A program made the translations under genes and the position numbers. Of a stretch of 64,000 nucleotides of DNA, positions 25,073-34,596 are shown in pieces. The notes under the pieces were generated by a model, which did no database searches, was not told where the DNA came from, and saw nothing but the letters and a program-made list of their open reading frames with translations. Position 1 is the stretch's first letter; every line of letters begins with the position of its first letter. Origin of the DNA: JAABVY01 sp964496505 (GTDB taxonomy: Bacteria > Zixibacteria > MSB-5A5 > JAABVY01); NCBI GenBank assembly GCA_964496505.1, contig CAZBZV010000004.1:34148-98147 (forward strand), written 5' to 3'.

Positions 25073-25117
25073 TATATTTCATATATTATTTGATTTCAAT
25101 CAGTTAATAAGCTTTGT

Positions 25118-25573
25118 ATGGCATTAAACATGCGAAAATCTGAGGAAAGAATCCGTTTTTTAGCTGAATTCCAAAAAAGAATTCAGGCGCTATATGATAA
25201 AGGCAAATTCAGATCATATGCCCATGCGGCTGATATTGCTCAGGAAAAGGGATTCAATCTAAAAACAGATGCTGTATCTAAGTATCTGAGCGGAACAGAA
25301 CCCGGTGCATACGGTGTAGCCGCACTGGCAGCCCTATTCGAGGTATCCGCAGACTACCTCTTAACCGGCAAAGAGCGAAAAACCGAAGATAATGAAATAA
25401 AAAAAATATTGAAACAACTGGACACAATGCGTGGCGAGGCGTATAATCTAACAGATCCCCGCTTAGAAGAGTACGCCAAAAGATTCGCGGCCCTGCCGGA
25501 AGGCCTCCGAAAGGCTGCCGAGCAACTATTGAAAGCGATGGAGGATACCGCTAAGCAAAAAGATACTGACTAA
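25118..25573 (+). CDS. Phage repressor-like HTH protein
   Basis: A 151-residue protein with an N-terminal XRE/Cro-type HTH (FRSYAHAADIAQEKGFNL, then KTDAVSKYLSGTEPGAYG, then LAALFEVSADYLLTG) and a helical C-terminal part without the LexA-type Ser-Lys protease, so it would not be self-cleaved. It is the only rightward gene facing the leftward early genes, with overlapping divergent promoters between. This is the typical place of the lysogeny repressor. A second in-frame ATG at 25130 is an alternative start. Confidence 0.8.
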   Translation: MALNMRKSEERIRFLAEFQKRIQALYDKGKFRSYAHAADIAQEKGFNLKTDAVSKYLSGTEPGAYGVAALAALFEVSADYLLTGKERKTEDNEIKKILKQLDTMRGEAYNLTDPRLEEYAKRFAALPEGLRKAAEQLLKAMEDTAKQKDTD

Positions 25574-25883
25574 GAATTAATCACTGCTCCTACCAGTAGA
25601 AACCACAACTAAGGGGATTTTCATGTCGGTAATTACACGCCGCGCTCACGCGCACAACCAGCCAGACTGTGTATTAGGGTATGTTTTGTCGCTGGCCACA
25701 TGCCACGACCGTTTAAAAAAAGTCTAAAAACGAGAGTCATTTTGTAAGGAAATGATTAGTCATATGGGAGATTTTTATGGATGAAACGGAGGTCTCGCCT
25801 GAAATGGATTTTTCTTGATAGTTGTCTGCGGGGTGGCAGAGCATGTTCTAACAATAAGAAGGGGATTTGAATAGGAGGATTAA
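25574..25883. other. 310-base gap after repressor, no gene seen
   Basis: I see no open frame longer than about 14 codons and no strong hairpin. A good ribosome binding site (AGGAGG) at the right end belongs to the next gene. The DNA is AT-rich in its second half. Confidence 0.5.
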
Positions 25884-26720
25884 ATGGAATCACATAGATT
25901 CCACGGCAAGAATGGCACATTGCTGTTAACAGAAAATGGCGCCACTGTCATTAAAAAGGAATTCGAGGAAAGCCTTGCCTACAATAAAATCAAAGCAATC
26001 GAGATAAATCGCGCCGGCCTTCTAAGTGAGGGCTTTATCTGCTTGATCCCATGGGATGGAATCGAGTATGAAGAATATACGATTTATTTCGACAGGCGCG
26101 ACAACCCAACATTCGATCAAGCCAAATCTATGATAGAGATAAATATGGGAGATGCTGAAGCGGTAAAAAATATTCGAAGTCCCGGATTGGCAAGACCGGA
26201 GAAAACAGAGATAAAAAGTAACGGATGGATTGTTGGATTCATAGGATTTATTCTGTTGATGATAGTGATCTGCAATCTCCCGTCCGATTCCAAAAAAACC
26301 GATGCTCCAAGCTATTCGCGAATTCAACAGAGTAGTACAAGCAAGGCGGTTCAATCTAAACCGGCAAAGGCTCCTCCGTATAGCATATTTGACACATATG
26401 ACACAAGCCACGGTGCCGCCGCCAGAATCACATTGTATATCAGGGCGGGCGGGATTTATAATAAAGAGCAGGTGTTTTCAATAATACGAGAAGTTACGGA
26501 TAAATATATCCGCAAGCACTATGATATCATCTGGCTCGAAATCGCGCCCCCGGATGCAAAATCTTCAGATTGGTTGCGAGGCCTATCCCCTGTTGCATGC
26601 AAAACAAAATGGATATCTCCGAATCTGGATCCTGAATGGCATACGACCGGGGATGGTTTCAGAGCCGAAGAAACAAGGGGCGGCATTGGAATAATTTGGA
26701 ATGAAGAATATTTAAAATGA
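25884..26720 (+). CDS. Membrane protein with N-terminal PH-like domain, unknown function
   Basis: A 278-residue protein. The first 95 residues (HGKNGTLLLTENGATVIKKE, later INRAGLLSEGFICLI and YTIYFDRRDNPTFDQAKSMI) look like a small beta-rich PH-like domain of the DUF4429 kind. A membrane helix follows at about 115-135 (WIVGFIGFILLMIVICNL), then a serine-rich linker and a C-terminal soluble domain (ARITLYIRAGGIYNKEQ). Ribosome binding site AGGAGG. It is the first of four cargo genes between repressor and cas3. Confidence 0.62.
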   Translation: MESHRFHGKNGTLLLTENGATVIKKEFEESLAYNKIKAIEINRAGLLSEGFICLIPWDGIEYEEYTIYFDRRDNPTFDQAKSMIEINMGDAEAVKNIRSPGLARPEKTEIKSNGWIVGFIGFILLMIVICNLPSDSKKTDAPSYSRIQQSSTSKAVQSKPAKAPPYSIFDTYDTSHGAAARITLYIRAGGIYNKEQVFSIIREVTDKYIRKHYDIIWLEIAPPDAKSSDWLRGLSPVACKTKWISPNLDPEWHTTGDGFRAEETRGGIGIIWNEEYLK

Positions 26721-26749
26721 CCTTCAGGTCATAATCATACGGGAATAAT

Positions 26750-27058
26750 ATGCTAAAATTCATAGGACTCGAGAGCAGCCTGGTATTCGAGGTGATAACA
26801 GACATGGTCCATTTCCGTGAGCAGTTCGCCAGCTTCTTTATCCGGAAGGAAGGCAAAGACGCCAAGGAGCTGAAGGACAAGCTCCTGATGGTAATGATGT
26901 TCAGGATGATGTCGGACGGTGTGAAGGAATACAAGCATGATCCGGATCCGCTGTCACTCGAAAAGTCATATGGAATCACTCCGGCTGAAATCCGGAATCT
27001 GTGGTTCGAGTGGGAGGCGGTGAGGTCAATTAAAAGGATTGAATATAAATCCGGATAG
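26750..27058 (+). CDS. Small helical cargo protein, unknown
   Basis: A 102-residue protein, all-helical by composition, with a methionine-rich middle (LLMVMMFRMMSDGVKEYKHD). No family recognised. It begins 29 bases after the previous gene, so is probably cotranscribed. Confidence 0.58.
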   Translation: MLKFIGLESSLVFEVITDMVHFREQFASFFIRKEGKDAKELKDKLLMVMMFRMMSDGVKEYKHDPDPLSLEKSYGITPAEIRNLWFEWEAVRSIKRIEYKSG

Positions 27059-27130
27059 GCGAAATGAAGAAATGGGCCGGTAGTGCACAGAAAAACATAT
27101 TCCCCATATTAGCTAATCGGGAGGGATAAT

Positions 27131-27805
27131 ATGACCGAGGAATCTAAGGCAAACGTGCCAAAAATTAACCCGGAATTGACATATCGTACAATACGAGACG
27201 AAATTCTTGATCAAAAGCGTTGTCAATTTCAGCTTCTAAGCCTTGCGGTCACAGTGACTGCTTTAGTTTTAGCTTATGCATCGACAAAACCCTCTGAGCC
27301 CTCGATTTATATTGCCCCAGTACTTATGAATGTTGTGGCAATTATAATAATTTTCGACAAGGCCGTCTCTTTTCAACGAAAAGTTGGCTACCTACAAATT
27401 ATGGAAGAGAGCCTTGGTGAGGGTGTTTGGAAGTGGGAGAGCAACCTGGATAACTTTAGAAAGGTAGATCCGAAGAATAGCGATGATGGTAAGAAGTCGA
27501 AACATGATGAAACAAAGGAAACTGATCCCCCACGTAAGCAGTCATATATAACCACAGTTGGCACTTTATTAGTGGCTCTGAATTGTATATGTGGTTATTT
27601 ATTTAGTAGCGAGGTGAATTGGTGGTATCCATCCACAGTGTATACAGTCCAATGGGTTAATACCGCCATAATAGCTGTTCTATTAATCTATGGCATTGGG
27701 ACTTTTATGAGAAAAAGACACCATCTCATTAAGGGGCAACATTCGGGTCCTCAAATACGAAAAATATGGGAGAGCGTCCTTGAAAAAAGTAGCTTCTGTG
27801 AGTAG
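27131..27805 (+). CDS. Four-helix membrane protein, unknown
   Basis: A 224-residue protein with two pairs of membrane helices: about 36-52 (LLSLAVTVTALVLAYAS) with 60-78 (IYIAPVLMNVVAIIIIFD), and about 143-160 (VGTLLVALNCICGYLF) with 176-194 (WVNTAIIAVLLIYGIGTF), separated by a charged, lysine-rich cytoplasmic loop. The plan of membrane pairs around a charged loop recalls pore-like effectors in some defence systems, but I see no diagnostic motif. Ribosome binding site GGGAGG. Confidence 0.6.
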   Translation: MTEESKANVPKINPELTYRTIRDEILDQKRCQFQLLSLAVTVTALVLAYASTKPSEPSIYIAPVLMNVVAIIIIFDKAVSFQRKVGYLQIMEESLGEGVWKWESNLDNFRKVDPKNSDDGKKSKHDETKETDPPRKQSYITTVGTLLVALNCICGYLFSSEVNWWYPSTVYTVQWVNTAIIAVLLIYGIGTFMRKRHHLIKGQHSGPQIRKIWESVLEKSSFCE

Positions 27806-27949
27806 ATAAAAAGATGGTGAACTTTTCTCTGCTCCCCCGAGCAGTGTCCTGGAGAACAATAAGGATGGGTAAGCTTTAGGAGGAACGAAAATACATGAAA
27901 TGATTATAAACATAAGGGGCGCCAATTATAACCATGGAGGGAGTTTGAA

Positions 27950-28186
27950 ATGGGGAGTTTTCAAGTGTACGTTGTGAAGGAAGGAACTAATCCTGTTGTT
28001 GGAGTGCCAGTGCGGCTGGAATTCCGAGGGCATAAACCCGGTATGAGCGCTGAAAAGCGAACGGATATAAATGGCTCCGTGCAGTTTAATTATTACGAGG
28101 AGAGTGAAGTTGAGATCTTCATCGCGGGCCGCGATTGCGGGGCTTACAAGTACAAAAACGGAGAAAGCATTACAATAAAAACATAG
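27950..28186 (+). CDS. Small beta-sandwich (carboxypeptidase-regulatory-like) protein
   Basis: A 78-residue protein: FQVYVVKEGTNPVVGVPVRL, then a TDINGSVQFNY turn, then VEIFIAGRD. This is the pattern of a transthyretin/carboxypeptidase-regulatory-like Ig fold used for binding. It lacks a signal peptide. Ribosome binding site GGAGGG. Role unknown. Confidence 0.55.
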   Translation: MGSFQVYVVKEGTNPVVGVPVRLEFRGHKPGMSAEKRTDINGSVQFNYYEESEVEIFIAGRDCGAYKYKNGESITIKT

Positions 28187-28820
28187 AAAAAATCTCTGCC
28201 CTTCTATGGTAGGGAGACCTGGAGGATAAAAAGGGAGGTCCCAAAAGGGCCTCCCTACTGAAAACAGATAGTATGATGGTAAGCGAATACTTAAATTGAG
28301 GTTTCAACTCGTGTAAATTGTTGAAACTTGAAGGGATACTCACCAGCAGTAATATAAGACAATGCGTGGATCGGTCAAGGGAGAATTTAGCAAATATGGA
28401 TTATGCAATCCATAGAGGAGACGGAAGAAATTTAGAGCAGGTAAGCTTGCGAGAGAGACTTACCCCTCCATGAATTAAGAGAAAGAGAGTACGTCGCTCG
28501 AGGCGATTTAAATGCTGATGTCCCTCAAATGTCTATAGGCGATCTACATGGATGTTATCGGCATGTGTTAAATATACTTGAGAATATTTATATGTATACT
28601 ATAGTTTAAAATGCCAAAAGATAATCTGATGAAAACGATTGAATATAAAGCCAGGGAGGCTGCCAGAACTGAGGGGGGTATGAAAAAAGGAGGCTCTTAC
28701 AGGCCTCCCTGGATGAAATCATCCGAAGTTCAAGAAGCTCTGGATGGGTGGGAAATATTTTATAAGGAGTGACAATACACTTGAATTATTATAACTTACC
28801 TGACTCGTTGGTGGATACGA
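28187..28820. other. 634-base non-coding stretch before cas3, many hairpins
   Basis: No convincing gene. Visible inverted repeats: AGGGAGG/CCTCCCT with inner CCC/GGG (28232-28256); GTTTCAAC/GTTGAAAC near 28303-28330; TATGGATT/AATCCATA with a 4-base loop (28395-28414); GGTAAG/CTTACC (28440-28464); and CCAGGGAGGC/GCCTCCCTGG (28651-28660, 28703-28712). The first and last share the sequence GGCCTCCCT, so they look like a repeated element. The stretch may be a leader controlling the cas operon or remains of inserted sequence. Confidence 0.5.
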
Positions 28821-31127
28821 ATGGCCATACAATATTATTCTCATAGCGAAAATTTATGCGGGGATCACAATCCATTGTCTGATCATCTCATTGGCGTGGC
28901 CAAGCTCGCCCGAGAATTTGGTACTCCATTAGGAATAGAAAAGGAATCCGAGCTTGCCGGAATTCTGCATGACCTTGGTAAATATGGTGATTTATTTCAG
29001 AAACGTTTACGCGGTGAAATTAGAGGTATTGATCACTGGTCTGCCGGAGCCTGGACTGCCATTCAAAGATATAAGCAAAATGGCATAGCCTCTGCCCTGG
29101 CAATCCAGGGACACCATATAGGCCTGCAGGAGGTCTCTAAGGATGCCCTGCAAGGAATGGACTTGCAAGCATTATCAGAGCAGCATCCATTAAATCTGAG
29201 GCTGTCTGAACAAGATTTGAATAATCTGATTTATCGGCTCAAGGCAGATGGCTTAACACTGCCAAATGATTTAAATCATTCACTATTTGATATTAGCGAG
29301 TCGAATAAAACCCCAGCCTCATCGATGCTTGACTTTCGAATGCTGTATTCCATTCTTGTAGATGCTGATTATTTAGATACTGAAGCACATTTCAATGCAG
29401 AATCAGCAGGCATAAAAAACTATCGAAAACAAGGACAATCTATCAAATCTCATGAGGCATTTAATATTCTTCTATCATATATTAAAATCCTCGCAAAAAA
29501 CTCAACTTCAGCTATAAAAATGAATGACTTGCGAGCAAAGCTGCTTGAAGATTGCTTATCAGCCGCTGAACGCCAAACCGGATCATTTAATCTTTCAGCC
29601 CCAACAGGCTCAGGAAAAACACTTAGCATGATGGCATTCGCCTTAAAGCATGCTATCAAGAATGATCTAAGAAGGATTATTATTGTCATCCCTTATTTGA
29701 GCATTATTGAGCAAACTGCCCGGGTGCTGAAAAACATATTGTCTGACAAATTCGGAAAAGATTACATTATCGAAGATCATAGTCTGGTTGAATCAGGAGC
29801 AAGCAGTAATGTTAATTCCGATTCACGGCAAGCAAAACTGTTATCAGAGAATTGGGATGCTCCAGTAATAATCACAACCAGCGTACAATTCTTGGAATCA
29901 ATCTTCAGCAACCGACCGTTTAGATGTCGCAAGCTCCACAGAATGGCCAAAAGCGTTGTTCTTTTTGATGAAGTTCAGACACTTCCAACCCATGCGATTA
30001 TTCCAACGCTTGCAACCCTCTCACGCATTTGTGAGAGATATGGTTCTTCTATAGTCTTCTCTACGGCGACTCAGCCCGCTTTTAATCATTTGCATAAACA
30101 TGTTTCTGTTCTCTGCAACCAAGGTTGGGAACCATCGGAAATTGTAAATGATCATCAGTCCATGTTCAAGAGGGCCAGTCGAGTGAGTGTCTCTTGGCCT
30201 AACGAGAATGAAAGAGTACCATGGGAACAGTTGGCTGGGATGCTGACTAAACACTCCCAGGTACTGTGCATTGTCAATTTAAAACGGCATGCCCATACTC
30301 TTATTGATGAATTGGCAAAAACCGATAATACAGGGTTGCTGCATTTATCAACAAACATGTGCCCTGCCCATCGCGCGACGGTTTTAGAGCATGCCTCTCA
30401 AATGCTTGGAGAAGGCTCCCAATGCAGGCTCATATCCACTCAATGTATTGAAGCCGGAGTAGATATTGATTTCCCGGTCGTTTACAGGGCATTCGGCCCT
30501 CTCGATTCTATAGCCCAGGCCGCGGGCAGGTGTAATCGCAATGGCAATAATGATCTGGGGAATGTGACTGTCTTTATCCCCGACGAACCATGGAGTAAAT
30601 CATATCCAGATGGAGCTTATAAACAGGCAGCAGAAGTAACAGCTTTAATATTGAAAAGATGCGGAACATCGAAAGCTGATATCACAGATACAAATCTTTT
30701 CGAAGATTATTTTCGGGAGCTTTATTCTATCAGAAATATTGGAAATGATAAAACGGAATTAACAATAGCAATAAAAAGACTTGATTTTGTGACCACCGCT
30801 AAGAAATACTATGTTATTAAGAATCAGGATACTATCAGGATTTTGGTACCATATGATTTGAAGGACTATTCACAATTAAGAGAAGCATTGGATGAGAAGG
30901 GTCTTACGAAGGAATGGATAAATTCTGCACAATACCATAGCATTAACATTTTCAGGCCGAAGCCGGATTCAAATGCATGGAATTACCTCGATCCCGCCCC
31001 TATAGGGCCAAGAATAAAACATAATAGAGAAAAATCAGATAGCTGGTATGTTTATTTGGATGAGGAACATTACGATGCAATTAAGGGATTGCTGATACCC
31101 AAAGACACTGAATACATAATTGCTTAA
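28821..31127 (+). CDS. cas3: CRISPR-associated Cas3 nuclease-helicase, type I-C
   Basis: A 768-residue fusion of HD nuclease and helicase, which shreds DNA bound by Cascade. HD residues: H22, HD at 50-51 (ILHDLGKYG), H72, HH at 98-99. Helicase Walker A SAPTGSGKT at 259-267, DEVQ box at 383-386 (VVLFDEVQTLPTH), motif III FSTATQPAF and motif VI AQAAGRCNRNG. All active residues are intact and length is usual. It is first in the cas operon; the stop overlaps the extended frame of cas5. Confidence 0.95.
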   Translation: MAIQYYSHSENLCGDHNPLSDHLIGVAKLAREFGTPLGIEKESELAGILHDLGKYGDLFQKRLRGEIRGIDHWSAGAWTAIQRYKQNGIASALAIQGHHIGLQEVSKDALQGMDLQALSEQHPLNLRLSEQDLNNLIYRLKADGLTLPNDLNHSLFDISESNKTPASSMLDFRMLYSILVDADYLDTEAHFNAESAGIKNYRKQGQSIKSHEAFNILLSYIKILAKNSTSAIKMNDLRAKLLEDCLSAAERQTGSFNLSAPTGSGKTLSMMAFALKHAIKNDLRRIIIVIPYLSIIEQTARVLKNILSDKFGKDYIIEDHSLVESGASSNVNSDSRQAKLLSENWDAPVIITTSVQFLESIFSNRPFRCRKLHRMAKSVVLFDEVQTLPTHAIIPTLATLSRICERYGSSIVFSTATQPAFNHLHKHVSVLCNQGWEPSEIVNDHQSMFKRASRVSVSWPNENERVPWEQLAGMLTKHSQVLCIVNLKRHAHTLIDELAKTDNTGLLHLSTNMCPAHRATVLEHASQMLGEGSQCRLISTQCIEAGVDIDFPVVYRAFGPLDSIAQAAGRCNRNGNNDLGNVTVFIPDEPWSKSYPDGAYKQAAEVTALILKRCGTSKADITDTNLFEDYFRELYSIRNIGNDKTELTIAIKRLDFVTTAKKYYVIKNQDTIRILVPYDLKDYSQLREALDEKGLTKEWINSAQYHSINIFRPKPDSNAWNYLDPAPIGPRIKHNREKSDSWYVYLDEEHYDAIKGLLIPKDTEYIIA

Positions 31128-31161
31128 TCATACACATTTAATTAAATCTATGGGAGGAATC

Positions 31162-31911
31162 ATGAAATCAAAGGATCAGGCCTTGGAGGTCTGGGGCGAT
31201 TTTGCCTGCTTTACAAGGCCGGAGATGAAAGCGGAACGATTCAGCTATCCTGTGATTACGCCTTCTGCGGCTCGCGGCATTTTCGATGCCATTTACTGCA
31301 AGCCGGAGCAATTCCGATGGCAAATCACAAAGGTTGAAATCATATCCTTACCAAGCTATATCGCTTTGAGGAGAAATGAGGTTAAGGAGAAGATTAGCAC
31401 AAAGGCAATTCAGGCTTATATCAAGGGTAAAAAAGACCCTGTGCCAATATTTGCTGACGGTGATATCAGACTAACAGGATCTGATGTCAAGGGCCGTACA
31501 CAGAGGCAAACCATGGCATTGCGTGATGTGCACTATCATTTACATGCCGAAATTCGTCCCTGGCCGGAGTATGAGGATCGCATTCAGGATTTTGAGGCAC
31601 AATTCAGGCGGAGGGCATCTAAGGGGAAATGTTTCCAGCAGCCATATTTCGGATGCCGTGAATTTCCCGCATTTTTCCGGCTAATCGAACTCCATGAGGA
31701 GCAGTCAAAAACAATTGATCAAGACTTGGGGGATATGGGATGGATGGTATATGATGTTTTTGATCTGGCTAATAAAGGCAAAAGCGACAGCAAACCTTTT
31801 ATCAGCCTTTTTAAACCATCCATTGAAAACGGTGTATTGCATATTCCATCATACGACTCTGATGAAGTTATCAAACCTAATCAGGGAGGTTACGATGCTG
31901 CATCTACTTAA
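31162..31911 (+). CDS. cas5: Cas5 of type I-C (Cas5c/Cas5d), crRNA processing
   Basis: A 249-residue RAMP protein. In type I-C this subunit replaces Cas6 and cuts the pre-crRNA, then caps the 5' handle. Family text: ALEVWGDFACFTRPEMKAER, FSYPVITPSAARGIFDAIY, then ALRDVHYHLHAEI. I start at the ATG at 31162, preceded by GGGAGG; an in-frame ATG at 31120 would overlap cas3 and lacks a good site. Its end overlaps cas8c by 17 bases. Confidence 0.95.
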   Translation: MKSKDQALEVWGDFACFTRPEMKAERFSYPVITPSAARGIFDAIYCKPEQFRWQITKVEIISLPSYIALRRNEVKEKISTKAIQAYIKGKKDPVPIFADGDIRLTGSDVKGRTQRQTMALRDVHYHLHAEIRPWPEYEDRIQDFEAQFRRRASKGKCFQQPYFGCREFPAFFRLIELHEEQSKTIDQDLGDMGWMVYDVFDLANKGKSDSKPFISLFKPSIENGVLHIPSYDSDEVIKPNQGGYDAAST

Positions 31912-33652
31912 GGATTATGCTGAGAGACACGGCATTGTGGCTGAACCGGGTTTCACGAGAATGGATATTAAATGGGCAATTATCTGCGATGATTCCGGCC
32001 AATTTGAAGAGATTATTGAGTTGGGCAATCCGGAAGATAAAAGAAACACAGGTATTACATTTTTAAAAGTCCCAGATATCAGCTTTACCAGCGGTGGGAA
32101 AAAGATGAGCAAGCCCCTGTGGGAAACCGCGAAGGTGATCGCTTTTCTTGGCTCCCCAGCTGATGATGAGAGTATTAAACCTAAGCATAAATACTTTATT
32201 GACCAGCTAAAATCAGCCTCGGAATACTATAGCCCTCTGACCAACATATCTGAGCAGTTAAGTAATTCAGGTACTGTCGAATGGCTAAGATCGAAAATGG
32301 ACGATCTTGGAATAAAGCCAACTGATAAGATCACATTTAAAATCGGCCCGGAGTATATAATCGATCTTGAAGATTGCCAGGAATGGTGGAGGAAAATTCA
32401 TAAATCCTCGAAGAAGAAAAAGGCCAAAAAGAAAAGCGTGGATGAAATGCTCTGCCTTATGACTGCGGAACAGACAAGGCCAGCACTAATCCATAACAAA
32501 ATAAAGCAACTCGCCAATGTTGGCGGGCAGGCCTCGGGTGATGCCTTGATTAGCTTCAAGCAGGAATCTTTCCAGTCATTTGGACTCCCAAGTTCAGCCA
32601 ATGCCCCTGTTTCTGAAGAGAATATGACCACTTATACTCAGGCTCTAAATGTGCTCATTAATGAATCCGGCAGAAAGTTGGGAGATACCAAAATTGTCCA
32701 TTGGTTCAAAAATCGAATCAGGCCTGAGGATGATCCGCTTAGCTGGCTTGTCGAGTCAGAGGAGATTAGCGAGCTAAATGCTCAGCAACGGGCAAAAGAG
32801 ATGCTTGACAGCATCAGATCCGGAAAAAAACCGGAATTGCATGATAATTTCTACTACGCCTTAACTGTCTCTGGTGCGAGCGGAAGGGTCATGGTCCGTG
32901 ACTGGATGGAAGGCCAGTTCTCGGATTTAGTCGAGAACATAAACACATGGTTCGATGATCTATCGATTGTCAATCGAAATGGCTCTGGCCTTGCACCTCC
33001 GCCGAAATTCATATCCGTTCTCGGGGCATCGGTCAGGGTATTGGATGATTTGCATACACCATTTGTCGCAAAAATGTGGCGGAGGGCTCTTAAGGGTGAG
33101 ACCTTCCCTGCCTTCGCTCTGGCTGGAGCAGTCAAGAGAATGAAGATTGATATCATCAACGATGAGCCCGCCAACCATGCCCGGGCAGGTCTGTTAAAAG
33201 CATATTTTGTTCGAAAAGAAAGATTTTATGGAAAGGATATAACTATGCAACCTTATCTGAACGAGGATCATCCTCATCCCGCATATCATTGCGGCCGATT
33301 ACTTGCGGTTCTGGCAGCGTTACAGCGCAGAGCCCTGGGAGATGTTGGGTCCGGTATTATTCAGAGGTATTACACATCGGCATCCGCAACCCCCGCCCTT
33401 GTGCTTGGTAAACTCACCAGCGTCAGCCAGCATCATCTGAATAAAATTGAATCTGGAGGACTGAAGTACTGGTATGAAGGGAAAATTGCTGACATCTGGA
33501 GCAGGATCAAGGACCAGATTCCCGGAACGCTTTCTCTCGAAGAGCAAAGCCTCTTTGCTCTCGGATATTATCAGCAGATTGCCGATCTGCGAACCCGCAA
33601 AGTTGAAGCTATTGAAACAAATGAAGAATCAGGGGAGGTAGAAAATGTCTGA
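31895..33652 (+). CDS. cas8c: Cas8c (Csd1), large Cascade subunit of type I-C
   Basis: A 585-residue large subunit that recognises the PAM in type I-C Cascade. It starts MLHLLKDYAERHG with AGGGAGG upstream; the open frame extends 67 codons further but inside cas5. Typical text: FTSGGKKMSKPLWET, ALISFKQESFQSFGLPSSAN and NYDEP-like C-terminal HPAYHCGRLLAVLAALQRRA. Internal translation of a small subunit (Cas11c) from this gene is known in type I-C and may occur here. Overlaps cas7 by eight bases. Confidence 0.93.
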   Translation: MLHLLKDYAERHGIVAEPGFTRMDIKWAIICDDSGQFEEIIELGNPEDKRNTGITFLKVPDISFTSGGKKMSKPLWETAKVIAFLGSPADDESIKPKHKYFIDQLKSASEYYSPLTNISEQLSNSGTVEWLRSKMDDLGIKPTDKITFKIGPEYIIDLEDCQEWWRKIHKSSKKKKAKKKSVDEMLCLMTAEQTRPALIHNKIKQLANVGGQASGDALISFKQESFQSFGLPSSANAPVSEENMTTYTQALNVLINESGRKLGDTKIVHWFKNRIRPEDDPLSWLVESEEISELNAQQRAKEMLDSIRSGKKPELHDNFYYALTVSGASGRVMVRDWMEGQFSDLVENINTWFDDLSIVNRNGSGLAPPPKFISVLGASVRVLDDLHTPFVAKMWRRALKGETFPAFALAGAVKRMKIDIINDEPANHARAGLLKAYFVRKERFYGKDITMQPYLNEDHPHPAYHCGRLLAVLAALQRRALGDVGSGIIQRYYTSASATPALVLGKLTSVSQHHLNKIESGGLKYWYEGKIADIWSRIKDQIPGTLSLEEQSLFALGYYQQIADLRTRKVEAIETNEESGEVENV

Positions 33653-34595
33653 ACCAATTAAAAATCGTTATGAATTTATGCTGCTTTTTGAGTGTGAAAA
33701 TGGAAATCCCAATGGCGATCCTGATGCAGGCAACGCGCCACGCATAGATCCGCAGGACTTACATGGGCTTGTCTCAGATGTTGCACTGAAAAGGAGGCTA
33801 CGCAATTATGTTCAAATTGCAAAGGGCAATAAAATGCCCTATTCCATCTTCATTGAGCACTCCACAAATCTAAACACAAAAATAGTAAGATCACATGAAG
33901 AAACAGAAGGCGGTTTAGGAGATGGTTCAAAGGGTGCCAAAAAGGAAAAGGTGGATTTGGCGAAGCGCTGGATGTGTGATAATTTCTTTGACATACGGGC
34001 TTTTGGTGCAGTAATGAGCACAGGCCCGAATTCAGGCCAGGTTCGCGGTCCTGTGCAGTTCTCTTTCGCACGTTCAGTCGATCCAGTGCTTCCACTCGAT
34101 CTGTCAATAACTCGCATGGCTGTGGCGGAAAATGTCAAGGGTGCAAAATCAAGCGCTGACTACGAAAAATGGGAAAGCGAGCAGCCGGAAGACAAGCTTC
34201 GGACAATGGGACGGAAAGAATTGATACCCTATGGCCTTTACGTGGCCAAGGGTTTTATCAGCGCTAATCTTGCGCAAGAGACTGGATTTGGCGATAATGA
34301 TCTTGAGCTTTTGTGGGAAGCATTATTGAATATGTATGAGCATGATAGGTCTGCCAGTAAAGGACATATGGCGGTCAGAAATCTTTTCATATTTAAGCAT
34401 GTTGGTACTGATACTGACCAGGAACAGCGAGTCAGGGAAGCCATACTTGGATGCGCCCCCGCGCATAAATTGTTTGATCTTGTAAAGATTAATAAGAAAG
34501 AAGATGTTAAAGCCCCGCGAAAATATGTGGATTATGATGTCAACATAGATGAGGGTAGCCTGCCCTCAGGGGTAGAGTTGATAAGGAAATCGTAG
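33645..34595 (+). CDS. cas7: Cas7 (Csd2), Cascade backbone
   Basis: A 316-residue RAMP protein that coats the crRNA as the Cascade filament. Hallmarks: the N-terminal ENGNPNGDPDAGNAPRID, then DNFFDIRAFGAVMSTG, GQVRGPVQFSFARSVDP and SITRMAV. Length fits. ATG overlaps the cas8c stop (ATGTCTGA); AGGGGAGGT upstream is a strong ribosome binding site. Confidence 0.96.
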   Translation: MSEPIKNRYEFMLLFECENGNPNGDPDAGNAPRIDPQDLHGLVSDVALKRRLRNYVQIAKGNKMPYSIFIEHSTNLNTKIVRSHEETEGGLGDGSKGAKKEKVDLAKRWMCDNFFDIRAFGAVMSTGPNSGQVRGPVQFSFARSVDPVLPLDLSITRMAVAENVKGAKSSADYEKWESEQPEDKLRTMGRKELIPYGLYVAKGFISANLAQETGFGDNDLELLWEALLNMYEHDRSASKGHMAVRNLFIFKHVGTDTDQEQRVREAILGCAPAHKLFDLVKINKKEDVKAPRKYVDYDVNIDEGSLPSGVELIRKS

Positions 34596-34596
34596 C

